From Onstottus_B arcticum (GTDB lineage: Bacteria; Acidobacteriota; Blastocatellia; UBA7656), in the NCBI GenBank assembly GCA_038040485.1, contig JBBPIE010000014.1, positions 62,001-126,000 of the forward strand: 64,000 nt of DNA, written 5' to 3'. This document shows positions 42,448 through 51,016 of the stretch, one piece after another. The notes under the pieces were generated by a model. The model saw nothing but the letters and a program-made list of their open reading frames with translations, was not told the DNA's origin and did not search any database. Numbering within the stretch: position 1 is the first letter of the stretch; each line of letters starts with the position of its first letter. The position numbers and the translations under genes were made by a program.

Positions 42448-43114
42448 AAGAGCCGTCATTTTTGACCTGGATGGAGTTCTGATCGATAGTATGCCCTTCC
42501 ACTATCAGGCATGGAGGCAGGCCTTCAGAGAGTTCGATATCACCATCACCCGAGAGGAAATATACGAGAGAGAAGGCGAGAAGAGGGAGACTACCGCTAA
42601 AGAGCTTTACACAAAACACGCGGGAAAAGAGCCGGCTCCAAATCTCATAGAGTCTATTATTCACTCGAAGGATAAGGTGTACAGCAGCATATTTAGGGTT
42701 CAGTTCATGCACGGTGCCTTGGAATTGCTGAGTCTAGTGGAGAGTAACAAAGGCAAACTTGGCTTGGTTACGGGAGCCACATCGCTGGACGATCTATTTC
42801 GAGAACACAAGGGCTTTCTCGCTATGTTCGATGCAATCGTAGATGGCGATGAGCCAGAAAAGGGTAAGCCTGCCCCGGATCCATATCTTTTGGCTCTCCG
42901 AAAGCTGGGTCTTTTGCCGCAGAATTGCTATGTTGTCGAAAATGCGCCTTTGGGGATCAGGTCTGCGGTAGCGGCTCACCTAACCTGTCTTGCTGTGAAA
43001 GGAACTTCTCCTCTTTCACATAAAATCCTAAAAGAAGCAGGTGCTCGTTCCGTCTATGAGAACATCGAACAACTACGAGACGACCTTTTCAGTTTCTTGG
43101 CGTCTGACAACTGA
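42440..43114 (+). CDS. HAD-superfamily phosphatase, beta-phosphoglucomutase-like
   Basis: A 224-aa HAD hydrolase. The nucleophile motif is FDLDGVLIDS (Asp9, Asp11), then the cap helices, the Thr motif GLVTGATS, the Lys in GKPAPDPYLL and the final acidic motif in VVENAPLGIRSA. Subfamily looks like beta-phosphoglucomutase or sugar-phosphate phosphatase. ATG 42440 overlaps the putative glycosyltransferase stop by 8 bases. Last gene of the AT-richer island. Substrate unknown. Confidence 0.88.
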   Translation: MNRRAVIFDLDGVLIDSMPFHYQAWRQAFREFDITITREEIYEREGEKRETTAKELYTKHAGKEPAPNLIESIIHSKDKVYSSIFRVQFMHGALELLSLVESNKGKLGLVTGATSLDDLFREHKGFLAMFDAIVDGDEPEKGKPAPDPYLLALRKLGLLPQNCYVVENAPLGIRSAVAAHLTCLAVKGTSPLSHKILKEAGARSVYENIEQLRDDLFSFLASDN

Positions 43115-43202
43115 GTTCAGGACAAATCAAAGCTCTGGTCGGCACTCCGATGAACGGATTCTGAATACGCGCGGGCAGATGGTTGTCTAGTCGGACCGGT
43201 AC

Positions 43203-44267
43203 TCAGCGGCGAGGTGTCCTGGCTTGCTGCTCACCAGAGTTGGAGTAGACGCCGCGGCGCGAACGTACTTGCAGGCCTGGTTGCGTCGTGTAGACCTTAA
43301 CCTGGTGAAAAGCCTCATCGTCCGAGGGCCGCTCGGACGAGTACGCGATCACGTACTCGGTGCCGATCTCGCGCACGACTTGATCCCCCACCGATTTCAG
43401 TTCGTCAGAAGTGGTTGGCGCCCAACTCGCGCCGCCGGTCTCCTCGGCAAGGCCCTTGAGCGTCACCTCGCCTGCTTCAATCTGTTTGTACCAAAGTCGA
43501 AGCGCTTCGATGCGCTTGCGACCGCCGGGGTCGATCATCTCGTACCACGAGAGCGCATTGTATGCCTCTGGCTTGATGGCGGTGAGCAGGATTTCGTTCG
43601 GGCAAGCAGCGTAGACTATCGCGCGAGCGCGGTGCAGCGCTGCGAGCGCTTTCTCGAACGCTTGCGGGTTGACTGTTTCAATCCCGTCCCCGACTATCAC
43701 CACGCTGCGGCGGCCGGCAACCAGCGGCAACAACTCCTCCGCCGCATAAAGCAAACTGTCATAGAATCGCGATCTTATTCCGGGCTTGAATCGAACCAGA
43801 AGTGCGTGCCGAAGCGCGGCTTTGTCGGCAGTCCACGGTGAAAGGACCTCGACCGTATCCGCGTAAGTCATGATGGCGGCCCGGTCACCTTCACTCATCG
43901 ACTCGATCATCTTCAGAGCAATATCGCGATGGGCGTTCACGTCCTTCAGTGTTCGTTTGCCGCCTGCGTCGAGGATGAACAGGACATTTGCCGGTGTCTT
44001 CATCACATCATTCACTTGCCGGCGTTTGCCGTCTTCAGTGACGATGAGATCGGACCGCCTGGGTATCGCGGTGAGCTTCCCGTAGTCAGCGCTCACCCGA
44101 ATCGACAACAGTACTTCTTCAACACGCAACCGGACCGCGTCGCGGTCGCCTTGAGCGCGGGGAACGGTCTGACCTCGCACGCGGCCGCTCTGCGCGAGTG
44201 CTTCTGAAGACGCCGCCGCAAAGACCAACAACAAGATTGAAGTCCGGGCTTTCAAGCTATGAGCCAT
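43203..44267 (-). CDS. VWFA-related domain protein, acidobacterial type
   Basis: A 354-aa protein. ATG 44267 is favoured because GGGAGGA precedes it; it opens a signal peptide (SLKARTSILLLVFAAASSEAL). The core follows the acidobacterial VWFA-related pattern: an N-terminal strand region (VRLRVEEVLLSIRVSADYGK, with LIVTEDGKRRQVNDV), then VLFILDAGGKRTL and VVIVGDGIETVNP. The MIDAS motif expected as D-x-S-x-S reads DAGGK, so metal binding is doubtful. Located 20 bases after hemW on the same strand. Confidence 0.88.
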   Translation of the reverse strand: MAHSLKARTSILLLVFAAASSEALAQSGRVRGQTVPRAQGDRDAVRLRVEEVLLSIRVSADYGKLTAIPRRSDLIVTEDGKRRQVNDVMKTPANVLFILDAGGKRTLKDVNAHRDIALKMIESMSEGDRAAIMTYADTVEVLSPWTADKAALRHALLVRFKPGIRSRFYDSLLYAAEELLPLVAGRRSVVIVGDGIETVNPQAFEKALAALHRARAIVYAACPNEILLTAIKPEAYNALSWYEMIDPGGRKRIEALRLWYKQIEAGEVTLKGLAEETGGASWAPTTSDELKSVGDQVVREIGTEYVIAYSSERPSDDEAFHQVKVYTTQPGLQVRSRRGVYSNSGEQQARTPRR

Positions 44268-44287
44268 CTCGAATCCTCCCAACTCAA

Positions 44288-45628
44288 TCACACGAAGTGA
44301 ACGAACACTTCGTTCGACATCAACCGCCCCGCTTCGGTAAGCATCAATCGGCCGCCGTCTAGTTCAATCAGCCGCGCGTCAAAAAGTTCCGGAAACTCGC
44401 CGGCGTACCGCTCCAGCACGTCAACTTCATACTCCGCGCGAAACGCTTCGAGGTCAACTCCCTCGGTCAACCGCAATCCCATAAACAGGGCTTCGGAAGC
44501 GCGTTCCTCAATCCCCAACTCGCGCCGTTCGGCGATTGCGTGTCCGCTTGCAAGCACTTGTTCGATAAAGCTTTCAGTCTTGAAGATGTTGACCGATCTG
44601 GAGCGGCCGTCGTAAGAATGAGCGCCGCAACCCATTCCATAGAACGCCTCACCGGTCCAATATTTCAGGTTATGTTTGGATCTTAACGACCTGGGAGCGC
44701 GCGATTCCAAGCCCGCAACCCTGGGAGCGCGGGCGTCCCGCCCGCATGTTTTTGAGATCGAAGTGTCCGCGGATGCGGGCGGGACGACTGCGCTCCCAGG
44801 TTGGTGGTCGAGCGATGCAGGCGGGACGCCTGCGCTCTCAGGCAGCCGAGCGAAGTTCGAGATTTCATACTGCTCGTAACCCGATGCTCGCGCAGCTTCG
44901 CAGGTTAACCGATACATTTCCGCCGCGAGATCATCGTCGGGCGCCGGCCGCTGACCCCGATTGATCTGAGAGAACAACTGCGTGCCTTCCTTCACCTCGA
45001 GCAAATAAAGCGACAGGTGTTCGGGCTGAAGCTCCAGGGCTTCGCGTAAGTTCGCCTCCCAGTCCGCCAGCGATTGTTCGGGCAGACCGGCTATCAAGTC
45101 GAGGCTTATGTTGGCGAATCCGGCTTCGCGAAGCACGTTGAGCGTCCGACGCGCGGCATCGGCCGTGTGAGTGCGGCTCAGCGAAACCAGCTCGCGATCG
45201 ATGAACGACTGCACGCCGACGCTCGCGCGGTTTATCCCGGCGTTTAGCCAGGTTTCGAGCTTCGGGCGGGCAAGCGTCGCGGGATTGATCTCGATGGTAA
45301 CCTCAGCGTCTCGGCTGACCTCGAACGCAGCGCGGCAGGCTTCGACCAGGCCGGCTAGTAGCTCCGCTTCGACTATTGAAGGCGTTCCGCCGCCAAAATA
45401 AATCGTGTCGATCTGAACGCGATCGCCAGCCTCTCGAGCGTGCTCCTGCTCCGCAAGGGTTCGCCCCCACCACACAATCTCGTTCTTCACCGCGTCGATG
45501 TACCGGCTTGCAAGCGATTCAAAGTAGTCTGTCGTGTTGAAATTGCAGTAAGTGCACTTGCGTTCGCAAAAAGGTATGTGAATGTAGATGCCGGCTTGAG
45601 CCACGGCGGGATTATAACTCATCGACAC
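44288..45628 (-). CDS. hemW: Radical SAM heme chaperone HemW, with in-frame repeat insertion
   Basis: The HemW (coproporphyrinogen III oxidase-like) family inserts heme into target proteins. The cluster motif is CERKCTYCNF (Cys21, 25, 28), followed by IYFGGGTPSIVE, INRASVGVQSF and ISLDLIAGLPEQ. At 446 aa it is about 55-65 residues longer than usual HemW. The extra part (about 262-315) lies between YEISNFAR and HNLKYWTGE, exactly where HemW proteins usually have only a few residues, and is encoded by a family B palindromic repeat. ATG 45628 starts MSMSYNPAVAQAGIY. The frame stays open, so the protein may be functional. Confidence 0.93.
   Translation of the reverse strand: MSMSYNPAVAQAGIYIHIPFCERKCTYCNFNTTDYFESLASRYIDAVKNEIVWWGRTLAEQEHAREAGDRVQIDTIYFGGGTPSIVEAELLAGLVEACRAAFEVSRDAEVTIEINPATLARPKLETWLNAGINRASVGVQSFIDRELVSLSRTHTADAARRTLNVLREAGFANISLDLIAGLPEQSLADWEANLREALELQPEHLSLYLLEVKEGTQLFSQINRGQRPAPDDDLAAEMYRLTCEAARASGYEQYEISNFARLPESAGVPPASLDHQPGSAVVPPASADTSISKTCGRDARAPRVAGLESRAPRSLRSKHNLKYWTGEAFYGMGCGAHSYDGRSRSVNIFKTESFIEQVLASGHAIAERRELGIEERASEALFMGLRLTEGVDLEAFRAEYEVDVLERYAGEFPELFDARLIELDGGRLMLTEAGRLMSNEVFVHFV
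44690..44842. repeat. Palindromic repeat, family B, inserted in the hemW coding region
   Basis: A compound copy: outer half-arm CCTGGGAGCGC at 44690, a full pair with arms near 44719-44748 and 44773-44800 (TGCGGGCGGGACGACTGCGC on the right), and a second right arm (GCAGGCGGGACGCCTGCGCT) ending at 44842. In the hemW frame it is translated as SAGVPPAS, SAVVPPAS, GRDARAPR and similar words, all without stops. Confidence 0.93.
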
Positions 45629-46097
45629 CGCGCATCCAGCGACTGTCGCGCGAAGTCCAACCGGTCTCGGCTGATTCCCTTGCGTCGCGGCGCCTTTTCG
45701 GCTGAGCTGGCCGCGTAGCGGATCGATAGCAACGAGGCGAAGCGTCTTCGCGTGGCCGCATAGCGGTTACCTGAATCCCTCCATTTATGAGACAGCGTGG
45801 CGCGCTTCTGAAATCTACGTATCGAAGGGTAGCCGCTACGCGGCCCGGCTGATGCTGGTCGCTCGGAAACTATCGATAGGAGACCGCTACGCGGCCACGA
45901 CCCCGGAATACCGTGCGCGAAATCTGAAGCGCACACCGTCGCAACTTGACTATGGCAGATAGACCGGAGGCAGTGCTATCCTTCGGGTCTGTCAGCTTGC
46001 CCCGCACGCATTTATCCCAGTTGAAATGAGAAGACGAATCGCCCGCGGAAGGATGATTCGACGGAGACCCGCGGAAGGATGATTCGCCGGAGAATAG
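45629..46097. other. 469-bp region with repeats but no gene
   Basis: Lies between divergent hemW and the epimerase. It holds several GCCGCGTAGCGG / CCGCTACGCGGCC words arranged in both directions between about 45705 and 45897, forming alternative hairpins; a similar word is at 30663 (CCGCGTAGCGGCC). A 26-bp tandem duplication lies at 46042-46093. No open frame of coding character was seen. Confidence 0.6.
46042..46093. repeat. 26-bp tandem duplication upstream of epimerase gene
   Basis: Two adjacent 26-bp copies (CCCGCGGAAGGATGATTCGA and onward) differ at one base. The second copy ends with CGGAGA, which supplies the Shine-Dalgarno sequence for ATG 46098; the first copy carries a spare one 26 bases upstream. 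Confidence 0.85.
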
Positions 46098-47060
46098 ATG
46101 AGCCATTCTTTTAATCTCGCCGGTCAGCGCATAGTCGTGACGGGCGGCGCGGGATTCGTTGGTTCAAACGTCGTCCGCCGATTGCTTTCTGAGAGAGCGC
46201 GGGTCGTAGTGCTTGACGACTTCTACACGGGCGACGACCACAACCTGCCGAGCGACGATTCCAACCTGGCAGTCGTTCGAGGCAGCGTGACCGACTTTGA
46301 TCTCACGCGCGACGTGATGAAGGGTGCGAGCCTCGTTTTTCACCTGGCGGCTAGAAACATCATCGTATCGACCAGAAACCCGCGCGAAGACTACGAGGTG
46401 AACATCGGCGGGACGCTCAATGTGCTGATGGCGGCCCGCGAGTTGAACATACCGCGCGTGGTTTATTCCTCATCGACTTCGGTCTATGGAAACCCTCGCT
46501 ACCTGCCGATCAACGAAGACGACGCAACGAACATGCTCAGCCCGTATGCGGTCTCGAAATTCGCCGGCGAGAATTACTGCAAGGCATTTTACGAAAGCTA
46601 CGGCTTGTCGTCGTCGGTTGTGCGCTACTCGAACGTGTACGGTACGGCGCAGCGGCCCGACAATCCTTACTGCGGAGTCGTCGCGAAGTTCTTCGAGTCG
46701 GCGATGTCCGGCGCGGGTTTGCGAATTCACGGAGACGGTGAGCAGACCCGCGACTTTACTTATGTGAACGACGTGGTCGAGGCGACGCTGCTTGCGGGAG
46801 TCAGCCCGAAGGCGGATGGGCAGGTCTATAACGTCGGCACCGGCCGCGAGGTCAGCGTCAACCAGCTCGCGCGGTTGATCATCGAGATAACCGCCGCCGG
46901 TGTCGAGCCCGAGTACATCGATCGCCGCGACATAGATAACATCCGCCGCCGCGTTGTGAACATCGAGAAGATTCGCCGCGAGCTCCGATGGCTGCCCTCT
47001 TGTACTGTCGAGCAAGGGCTTCGCCTTACGTATCAATGGTTGAAAGAGACTTCAAGCTAG
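46098..47060 (+). CDS. NAD-dependent nucleotide-sugar epimerase/dehydratase
   Basis: A 320-aa extended SDR. The NAD motif is VTGGAGFVGSNVVRRLL, the catalytic Ser is in SSSTSVYG, and the Tyr-x3-Lys is in YAVSKFAGENY. The C-terminal half has the nucleotide-sugar part (GAGLRIHGDGEQTRDFTYVND). It looks like UDP-glucose 4-epimerase or UDP-glucuronate decarboxylase relatives; the exact sugar cannot be set. It overlaps the next glycosyltransferase by 25 bases, suggesting a small cell-surface polysaccharide operon. Confidence 0.92.
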   Translation: MSHSFNLAGQRIVVTGGAGFVGSNVVRRLLSERARVVVLDDFYTGDDHNLPSDDSNLAVVRGSVTDFDLTRDVMKGASLVFHLAARNIIVSTRNPREDYEVNIGGTLNVLMAARELNIPRVVYSSSTSVYGNPRYLPINEDDATNMLSPYAVSKFAGENYCKAFYESYGLSSSVVRYSNVYGTAQRPDNPYCGVVAKFFESAMSGAGLRIHGDGEQTRDFTYVNDVVEATLLAGVSPKADGQVYNVGTGREVSVNQLARLIIEITAAGVEPEYIDRRDIDNIRRRVVNIEKIRRELRWLPSCTVEQGLRLTYQWLKETSS

Positions 47061-47821
47061 CCGTTAGCGAAAGCAAAGCGCGCAACGCAGCGGTGAGAAC
47101 GCAAGCTCGTCCGCGCGTGCTGTGTGTCGCTCCCGCATGGAACGAAGGCGAGCGCATCGCCCGAGTGGTAAGCGCGGTTCCCGCCGATCACGTCGAGACG
47201 ACAGTCGTCGTGGATGACGGCTCGACTGATGAAACCGCGGGCTACGCGGAGCGTGCCGGAGCCACGGTTATTCGGGCGGGTGTGAATCGCGGAGTGGGCG
47301 CAGCGATCCGCAGCGGGATCGACTTCGCGATCGAGCACGGCTACGAGATAGTCGTCGTAGTTTCCGGCGGAGGCAAGACTCCTCCCGAACAGATTCCGCG
47401 GCTGCTGGAACCGATCATTCGAGGGAACGCCGAGCTTGCGCAAGGCTCGCGCTATCTGGTGGGCGGCGAGTTCCTGCGAATGCCGCTTCGGCGCAGGCTT
47501 GGCACTCGCGCGTACACGCTTCTGTTCTCGCTCTTCTGCCGACATCGCGTGACTGACGCCTCGAGCGGGTTTCGAGCGATCAAAGTTTCACTTTTTGACG
47601 ACAAGCAAATCGATCTCTGGCAAGACTGGCTCGACCGGTACGAGCTTGAACCCTACCTTCTGTTCAAGGCTCTTCGATTGGGTCACAAGGTAGTCGAAGT
47701 GCCGGTAACAATCGAGTACCCGCAGACCGACGGAATCGCCTACACCAAGATGCGGGCGATTACGGACTGGTGGAAGATCTTCAGGCCGATCCTCTTCCTG
47801 GGGCTCGGACTCAAGCGCTGA
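47036..47821 (+). CDS. Family 2 glycosyltransferase, dolichyl-phosphate sugar synthase-like
   Basis: A 261-aa GT2 enzyme. The N-terminal APAWNEGERIARVV and VVDDGSTDETAGYAERAGA match the nucleotide-binding fold. Where most family members have the DxD metal site (as in DADGQHPPE), this has VSGGGKTPPEQIPRLLEPI, a variant known from one subgroup of dolichyl-phosphate mannose synthase-like enzymes. GVNRGVGAAIRSGIDFAI and DASSGFRAI are conserved. ATG 47036 gives MVERDFKL and is preferred over 46988, which lies deep in the previous gene. No membrane anchor domain is present. Confidence 0.9.
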   Translation: MVERDFKLAVSESKARNAAVRTQARPRVLCVAPAWNEGERIARVVSAVPADHVETTVVVDDGSTDETAGYAERAGATVIRAGVNRGVGAAIRSGIDFAIEHGYEIVVVVSGGGKTPPEQIPRLLEPIIRGNAELAQGSRYLVGGEFLRMPLRRRLGTRAYTLLFSLFCRHRVTDASSGFRAIKVSLFDDKQIDLWQDWLDRYELEPYLLFKALRLGHKVVEVPVTIEYPQTDGIAYTKMRAITDWWKIFRPILFLGLGLKR

Positions 47822-47851
47822 ATCACTACAACGTCCCAATGAGCTCACCGC

Positions 47852-48199
47852 TCAGATATAGCGCACCTGGTTCTGCATCTCGTCGGCCGTCACTTGATTG
47901 AGAATGACGAGTAGCCGTCTAACGATTTCGTGAGGCGGTCGCCTTACCGCTATGATGATTCCAAAATGGGCCTTGCCCTCTGCAAAATACGACAGAGCCA
48001 GAGTCTCGAAGTCTGCTCGGTTGTGGGTCACGAGCGCCCTCTGCTTGGCGATGGCGTACGCCATCTGCTGGATATCGTCCATATGGAGTTGAGCTTCTTC
48101 TAAGGCGGTTGTTGCGGAAAACCCATGTCCACGCAATAGGTCTGCGACTAGAACATCCACGTCCTCGTCGAGATAAAGTTCGACGAAGATGCTGCTCAC
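47852..48199 (-). CDS. DUF5615 PIN-like toxin candidate
   Basis: A 115-aa DUF5615/PIN-like protein: LYLDEDVDVLVADLLRGHGF with the first acidic residues, ALVTHNRADFETLA with the further conserved acidic site, and GIIIAVRRPPHEIVRRLL. Related proteins are the toxin half of DUF433/DUF5615 pairs; the presumed activity is RNA cleavage, unproven for this branch. The GTG start at 48199 overlaps the DUF433 stop codon by 4 bases (GTGA), so the two are co-translated. Confidence 0.86.
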   Translation of the reverse strand: MSSIFVELYLDEDVDVLVADLLRGHGFSATTALEEAQLHMDDIQQMAYAIAKQRALVTHNRADFETLALSYFAEGKAHFGIIIAVRRPPHEIVRRLLVILNQVTADEMQNQVRYI

Positions 48200-48477
48200 A
48201 GTTCTTGCACCAGCGGATCGATTAAATCGTCTGGGATCCGATTGCGTTCGATATGCGCGTTGATCTCGTCTTGATGGTCGCTGTAGTAGCTGAGCGCGTC
48301 AAACACCTGAGCGAGCGTCAGGTGAGGGAGCCGGCTCGGGATTTCATCCGGATTCACTCCAAGCCGCCAAGTCTCGACGATGGCCCTGACTGGTGTTCGA
48401 GTCCCTCGAATAATCGGCTCACCGCTAAGGATGTTGTCTTCGCGTACAACATAGATGTGCTCCGTTGTCGTGACCAT
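48196..48477 (-). CDS. DUF433 antitoxin candidate
   Basis: A 93-aa DUF433 protein. From ATG 48477: IYVVREDNILSGEPIIRGTR, TPVRAIVETWRLGVNPDEIP, LPHLTLAQVFDALSYYSDHQ, the classical winged helix-turn-helix of this family. It probably binds the operon promoter and neutralises the DUF5615 partner. The upstream open frame to 48585 has no matching sequence and is rejected. Divergent from recQ, with 160 bases between the starts. Confidence 0.88.
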   Translation of the reverse strand: MVTTTEHIYVVREDNILSGEPIIRGTRTPVRAIVETWRLGVNPDEIPSRLPHLTLAQVFDALSYYSDHQDEINAHIERNRIPDDLIDPLVQEL

Positions 48478-48637
48478 ACTCGAAAAGTACGACGTCGAGC
48501 GGACGAAGGTCAAGAAGGCGCGGTGTCCTAGCCTAGTCGAGTGCTTGGAGCACCGCGCTCGCCGTGCTATCGTTTTGCCTTGCAACCTGTCGTTCCTTTA
48601 TCACTCCGCTGAGCCGTCTCAAGCGCGAGGCCAAATC

Positions 48638-50911
48638 GTGGACAACATCGAACGGGCCCGCGAGGCCCTTCAAAAACACTTCGGCTTCGCTGACTTCCGC
48701 GAAGGTCAGGCTGACGTCATCGACGCCGTTCTCGCCGGCCGCAATGCCGTCGTCATCATGCCGACCGGCGGCGGTAAATCGCTCTGTTACCAACTTCCTG
48801 CGCTCATGATTGAAGGCGTGACGCTCGTAGTCTCACCGCTAATCGCGCTCATGAAAGACCAGGTCGATCAGCTCACGGCGCGAGGCATCGCGACGACGTT
48901 TATCAACAGCTCGTTGGGCTACGCCGAAACAAACAAACGCTTGAGCGAGATCAGACGCGGAGTCTACAAGCTCGTTTACATCGCGCCTGAACGTTTCAGG
49001 AGTCTTGCTTTCATGGACTCGATCGGCGAGGTCAAGGTGAGCTTGTTCGCGGTCGATGAAGCGCATTGCATCTCGCATTGGGGTCACGACTTCCGGCCCG
49101 ACTATCTGCGGCTTAAACAAGCCGTCGAGCGACTCGGCCGGCCGCAAGTCATCGCGCTGACCGCAACAGCCACTCCACACGTGAGAGCGGACATAAGTGA
49201 GCAGCTCGGCCTTGTCGACCCTTATGTCGCAGTCGCCGGGTTTGATCGCCCGAACCTCGCATTGCGAGTCGCGCACGTCGCCGGCGAGAAAGACAAACTC
49301 GAAACAATCAAGCGAATAGTCAGCAAAGCAGGCGGCTCGGGCATCATCTATGCCGCGACCCGCAAAGCTGTCGAGCAAGTCACTGCCAGGCTAAAGATGG
49401 CCGGCTTCATGGTCGAGGCCTATCACGCAGGGATGGATGAGCGCGATCGCACTCGCACCCAGGAAGGTTTCATGCGCGGCAAGTGGCAAGCCATCGTCGC
49501 AACCAACGCGTTCGGCATGGGTATCGACAAGCCTGACATTCGTTTTGTCGTGCACTATCACCTGCCGGGCTCGATCGAAGCCTACTACCAGGAGGTCGGA
49601 CGCGCGGGCCGCGATGGCGAGACTTCCGAGTGCGTGCTCTTGTTCAACTACGCCGACACTCGCTTTCACGAGTTCTTTATCGAGGGCAGCCATCCGCCGC
49701 CGGAGTTGATCAAGCGCGTTTATCAGGAGATCGCGCAGCTCAGCACGGAAGTCGGCGGCGAGAAGATCGAGATGTCGGCTCGCGAGCTCGCCAATCGGGC
49801 GGGCTTGAAGAACGACATGTCGGTCTACTCGGCGCTGACTGCCCTCGAAAAGGCGGGTCACATCGAACGCGGCCGGGGCAACGACCGCACGGTTATCGCC
49901 TGGATGAAAGTCTCAATCGACGCGGCGTTGGCGGCAGTGCCCGACGACTCACAGGAAGGTGTGCTGCTTCGCGAGCTGATCTTCAACCGAAGCGTGAATG
50001 AGCGCGAGCGGACGGAACTCGAGTTGAGCTTGATAGCCGCGCAGCTCGCCTTGACCGAAGTGCAGGTAAGGCGGGCTCTCGGGGGACTCTCGGCTCGTGG
50101 GTTAATCTCGCATCGCAATGCTTATCTCGGCCGCGGAATCAAGCTGCTGGATGAACCGCCTGCGCGCGTGCTGAGGGTAGACTTGAAGGAGCTGGCAACG
50201 CGTGCCGCCGCCGAGCAATGGAAGCTCCGAAAAATGATCGATTTCGCCTACAATAAGGGCTGCTTGCGGCGATTCATCTTGAATTACTTCGGCGACCGTA
50301 AGAGAATTGAGCACTGCGGCACCTGCTCGCAGTGCGCGCCCGAAGCCGCGTTTGAAACGGAGAGCCGGCGAAACAAAAAGCAATTAGCCGCTTCGGGAAC
50401 GTTGACGATCGCGGGCGCCGGGCGTTCGGCTCGCTCGGCGAAGTTGCCCGAGGCTACCGAGCTTGACCACTTCATCATCGACCAGGCGCTCACCGGGGAC
50501 GAGCTTCGCGCAGATCTCAAGCGGCGCGCAGAAGTGAAGCGCACCTTTAATCCGGAGATCGTTGAGCCGGAACCGAATGGCTCTCGCGCACTCAACGAAG
50601 CCGAAACAATCGTGGTAAGGAAAGTGTTGAGCTGCGTTGCGCGGGTCAACGGGCGATTCGGGAAAGGGACAATCGCGGCGGTGCTTCGCGGGTCAAGCTC
50701 AAAGCAAGTGCTCGAGCATCACCTCGACAAGCTTTCGACTTACGGCTTGCTGCGCGCGATGACACAGGACGACATCACGACTTTCATAAAAGCGCTTATG
50801 CAGGCCGGATGTATCGAGGCTGGCCGAGGCGTTTATCCAACCGTGAGCCTCACCGATTTCGGCCGTGAGGTGATGACGGCCCGCGCGGAAGTCATGCTCG
50901 AGTTGAGTTGA
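48638..50911 (+). CDS. recQ: ATP-dependent DNA helicase RecQ
   Basis: A 757-aa superfamily 2 helicase that unwinds 3'-overhang DNA. GTG 48638 has GAGG 8 bases upstream and starts VDNIERAREALQKHFGFADF, which matches RecQ N-termini. Motifs: PTGGGKSLCYQLP, DEAHCISHWGHDFRP, ATATPHVRADI, TNAFGMGIDKPDIRFVVHY and YYQEVGRAGRDG. The zinc-binding region contains CGTCSQC. After it, RQC-like winged helices continue to the C-terminus, with a second helix-rich extension (from about 650) that could be an HRDC replacement. Longer than E. coli RecQ by about 150 residues. Confidence 0.94.
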   Translation: MDNIERAREALQKHFGFADFREGQADVIDAVLAGRNAVVIMPTGGGKSLCYQLPALMIEGVTLVVSPLIALMKDQVDQLTARGIATTFINSSLGYAETNKRLSEIRRGVYKLVYIAPERFRSLAFMDSIGEVKVSLFAVDEAHCISHWGHDFRPDYLRLKQAVERLGRPQVIALTATATPHVRADISEQLGLVDPYVAVAGFDRPNLALRVAHVAGEKDKLETIKRIVSKAGGSGIIYAATRKAVEQVTARLKMAGFMVEAYHAGMDERDRTRTQEGFMRGKWQAIVATNAFGMGIDKPDIRFVVHYHLPGSIEAYYQEVGRAGRDGETSECVLLFNYADTRFHEFFIEGSHPPPELIKRVYQEIAQLSTEVGGEKIEMSARELANRAGLKNDMSVYSALTALEKAGHIERGRGNDRTVIAWMKVSIDAALAAVPDDSQEGVLLRELIFNRSVNERERTELELSLIAAQLALTEVQVRRALGGLSARGLISHRNAYLGRGIKLLDEPPARVLRVDLKELATRAAAEQWKLRKMIDFAYNKGCLRRFILNYFGDRKRIEHCGTCSQCAPEAAFETESRRNKKQLAASGTLTIAGAGRSARSAKLPEATELDHFIIDQALTGDELRADLKRRAEVKRTFNPEIVEPEPNGSRALNEAETIVVRKVLSCVARVNGRFGKGTIAAVLRGSSSKQVLEHHLDKLSTYGLLRAMTQDDITTFIKALMQAGCIEAGRGVYPTVSLTDFGREVMTARAEVMLELS

Positions 50912-51016
50912 GTAACAAGCTGACGCTTCGCCCACTCTTCGCGCGTCGGCTCTGCCCATCTGCGGTGAGCCTGACCTCCGCATGTTAAGTCTGTAATTTT
51001 TGACCTCGGAGATTGA

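Noticed and set aside
48455..48637. N-terminal extension of recQ
   Set aside because: It overlaps the DUF433 gene on the other strand and shows no RecQ similarity; the GTG at 48638 has a ribosome site.
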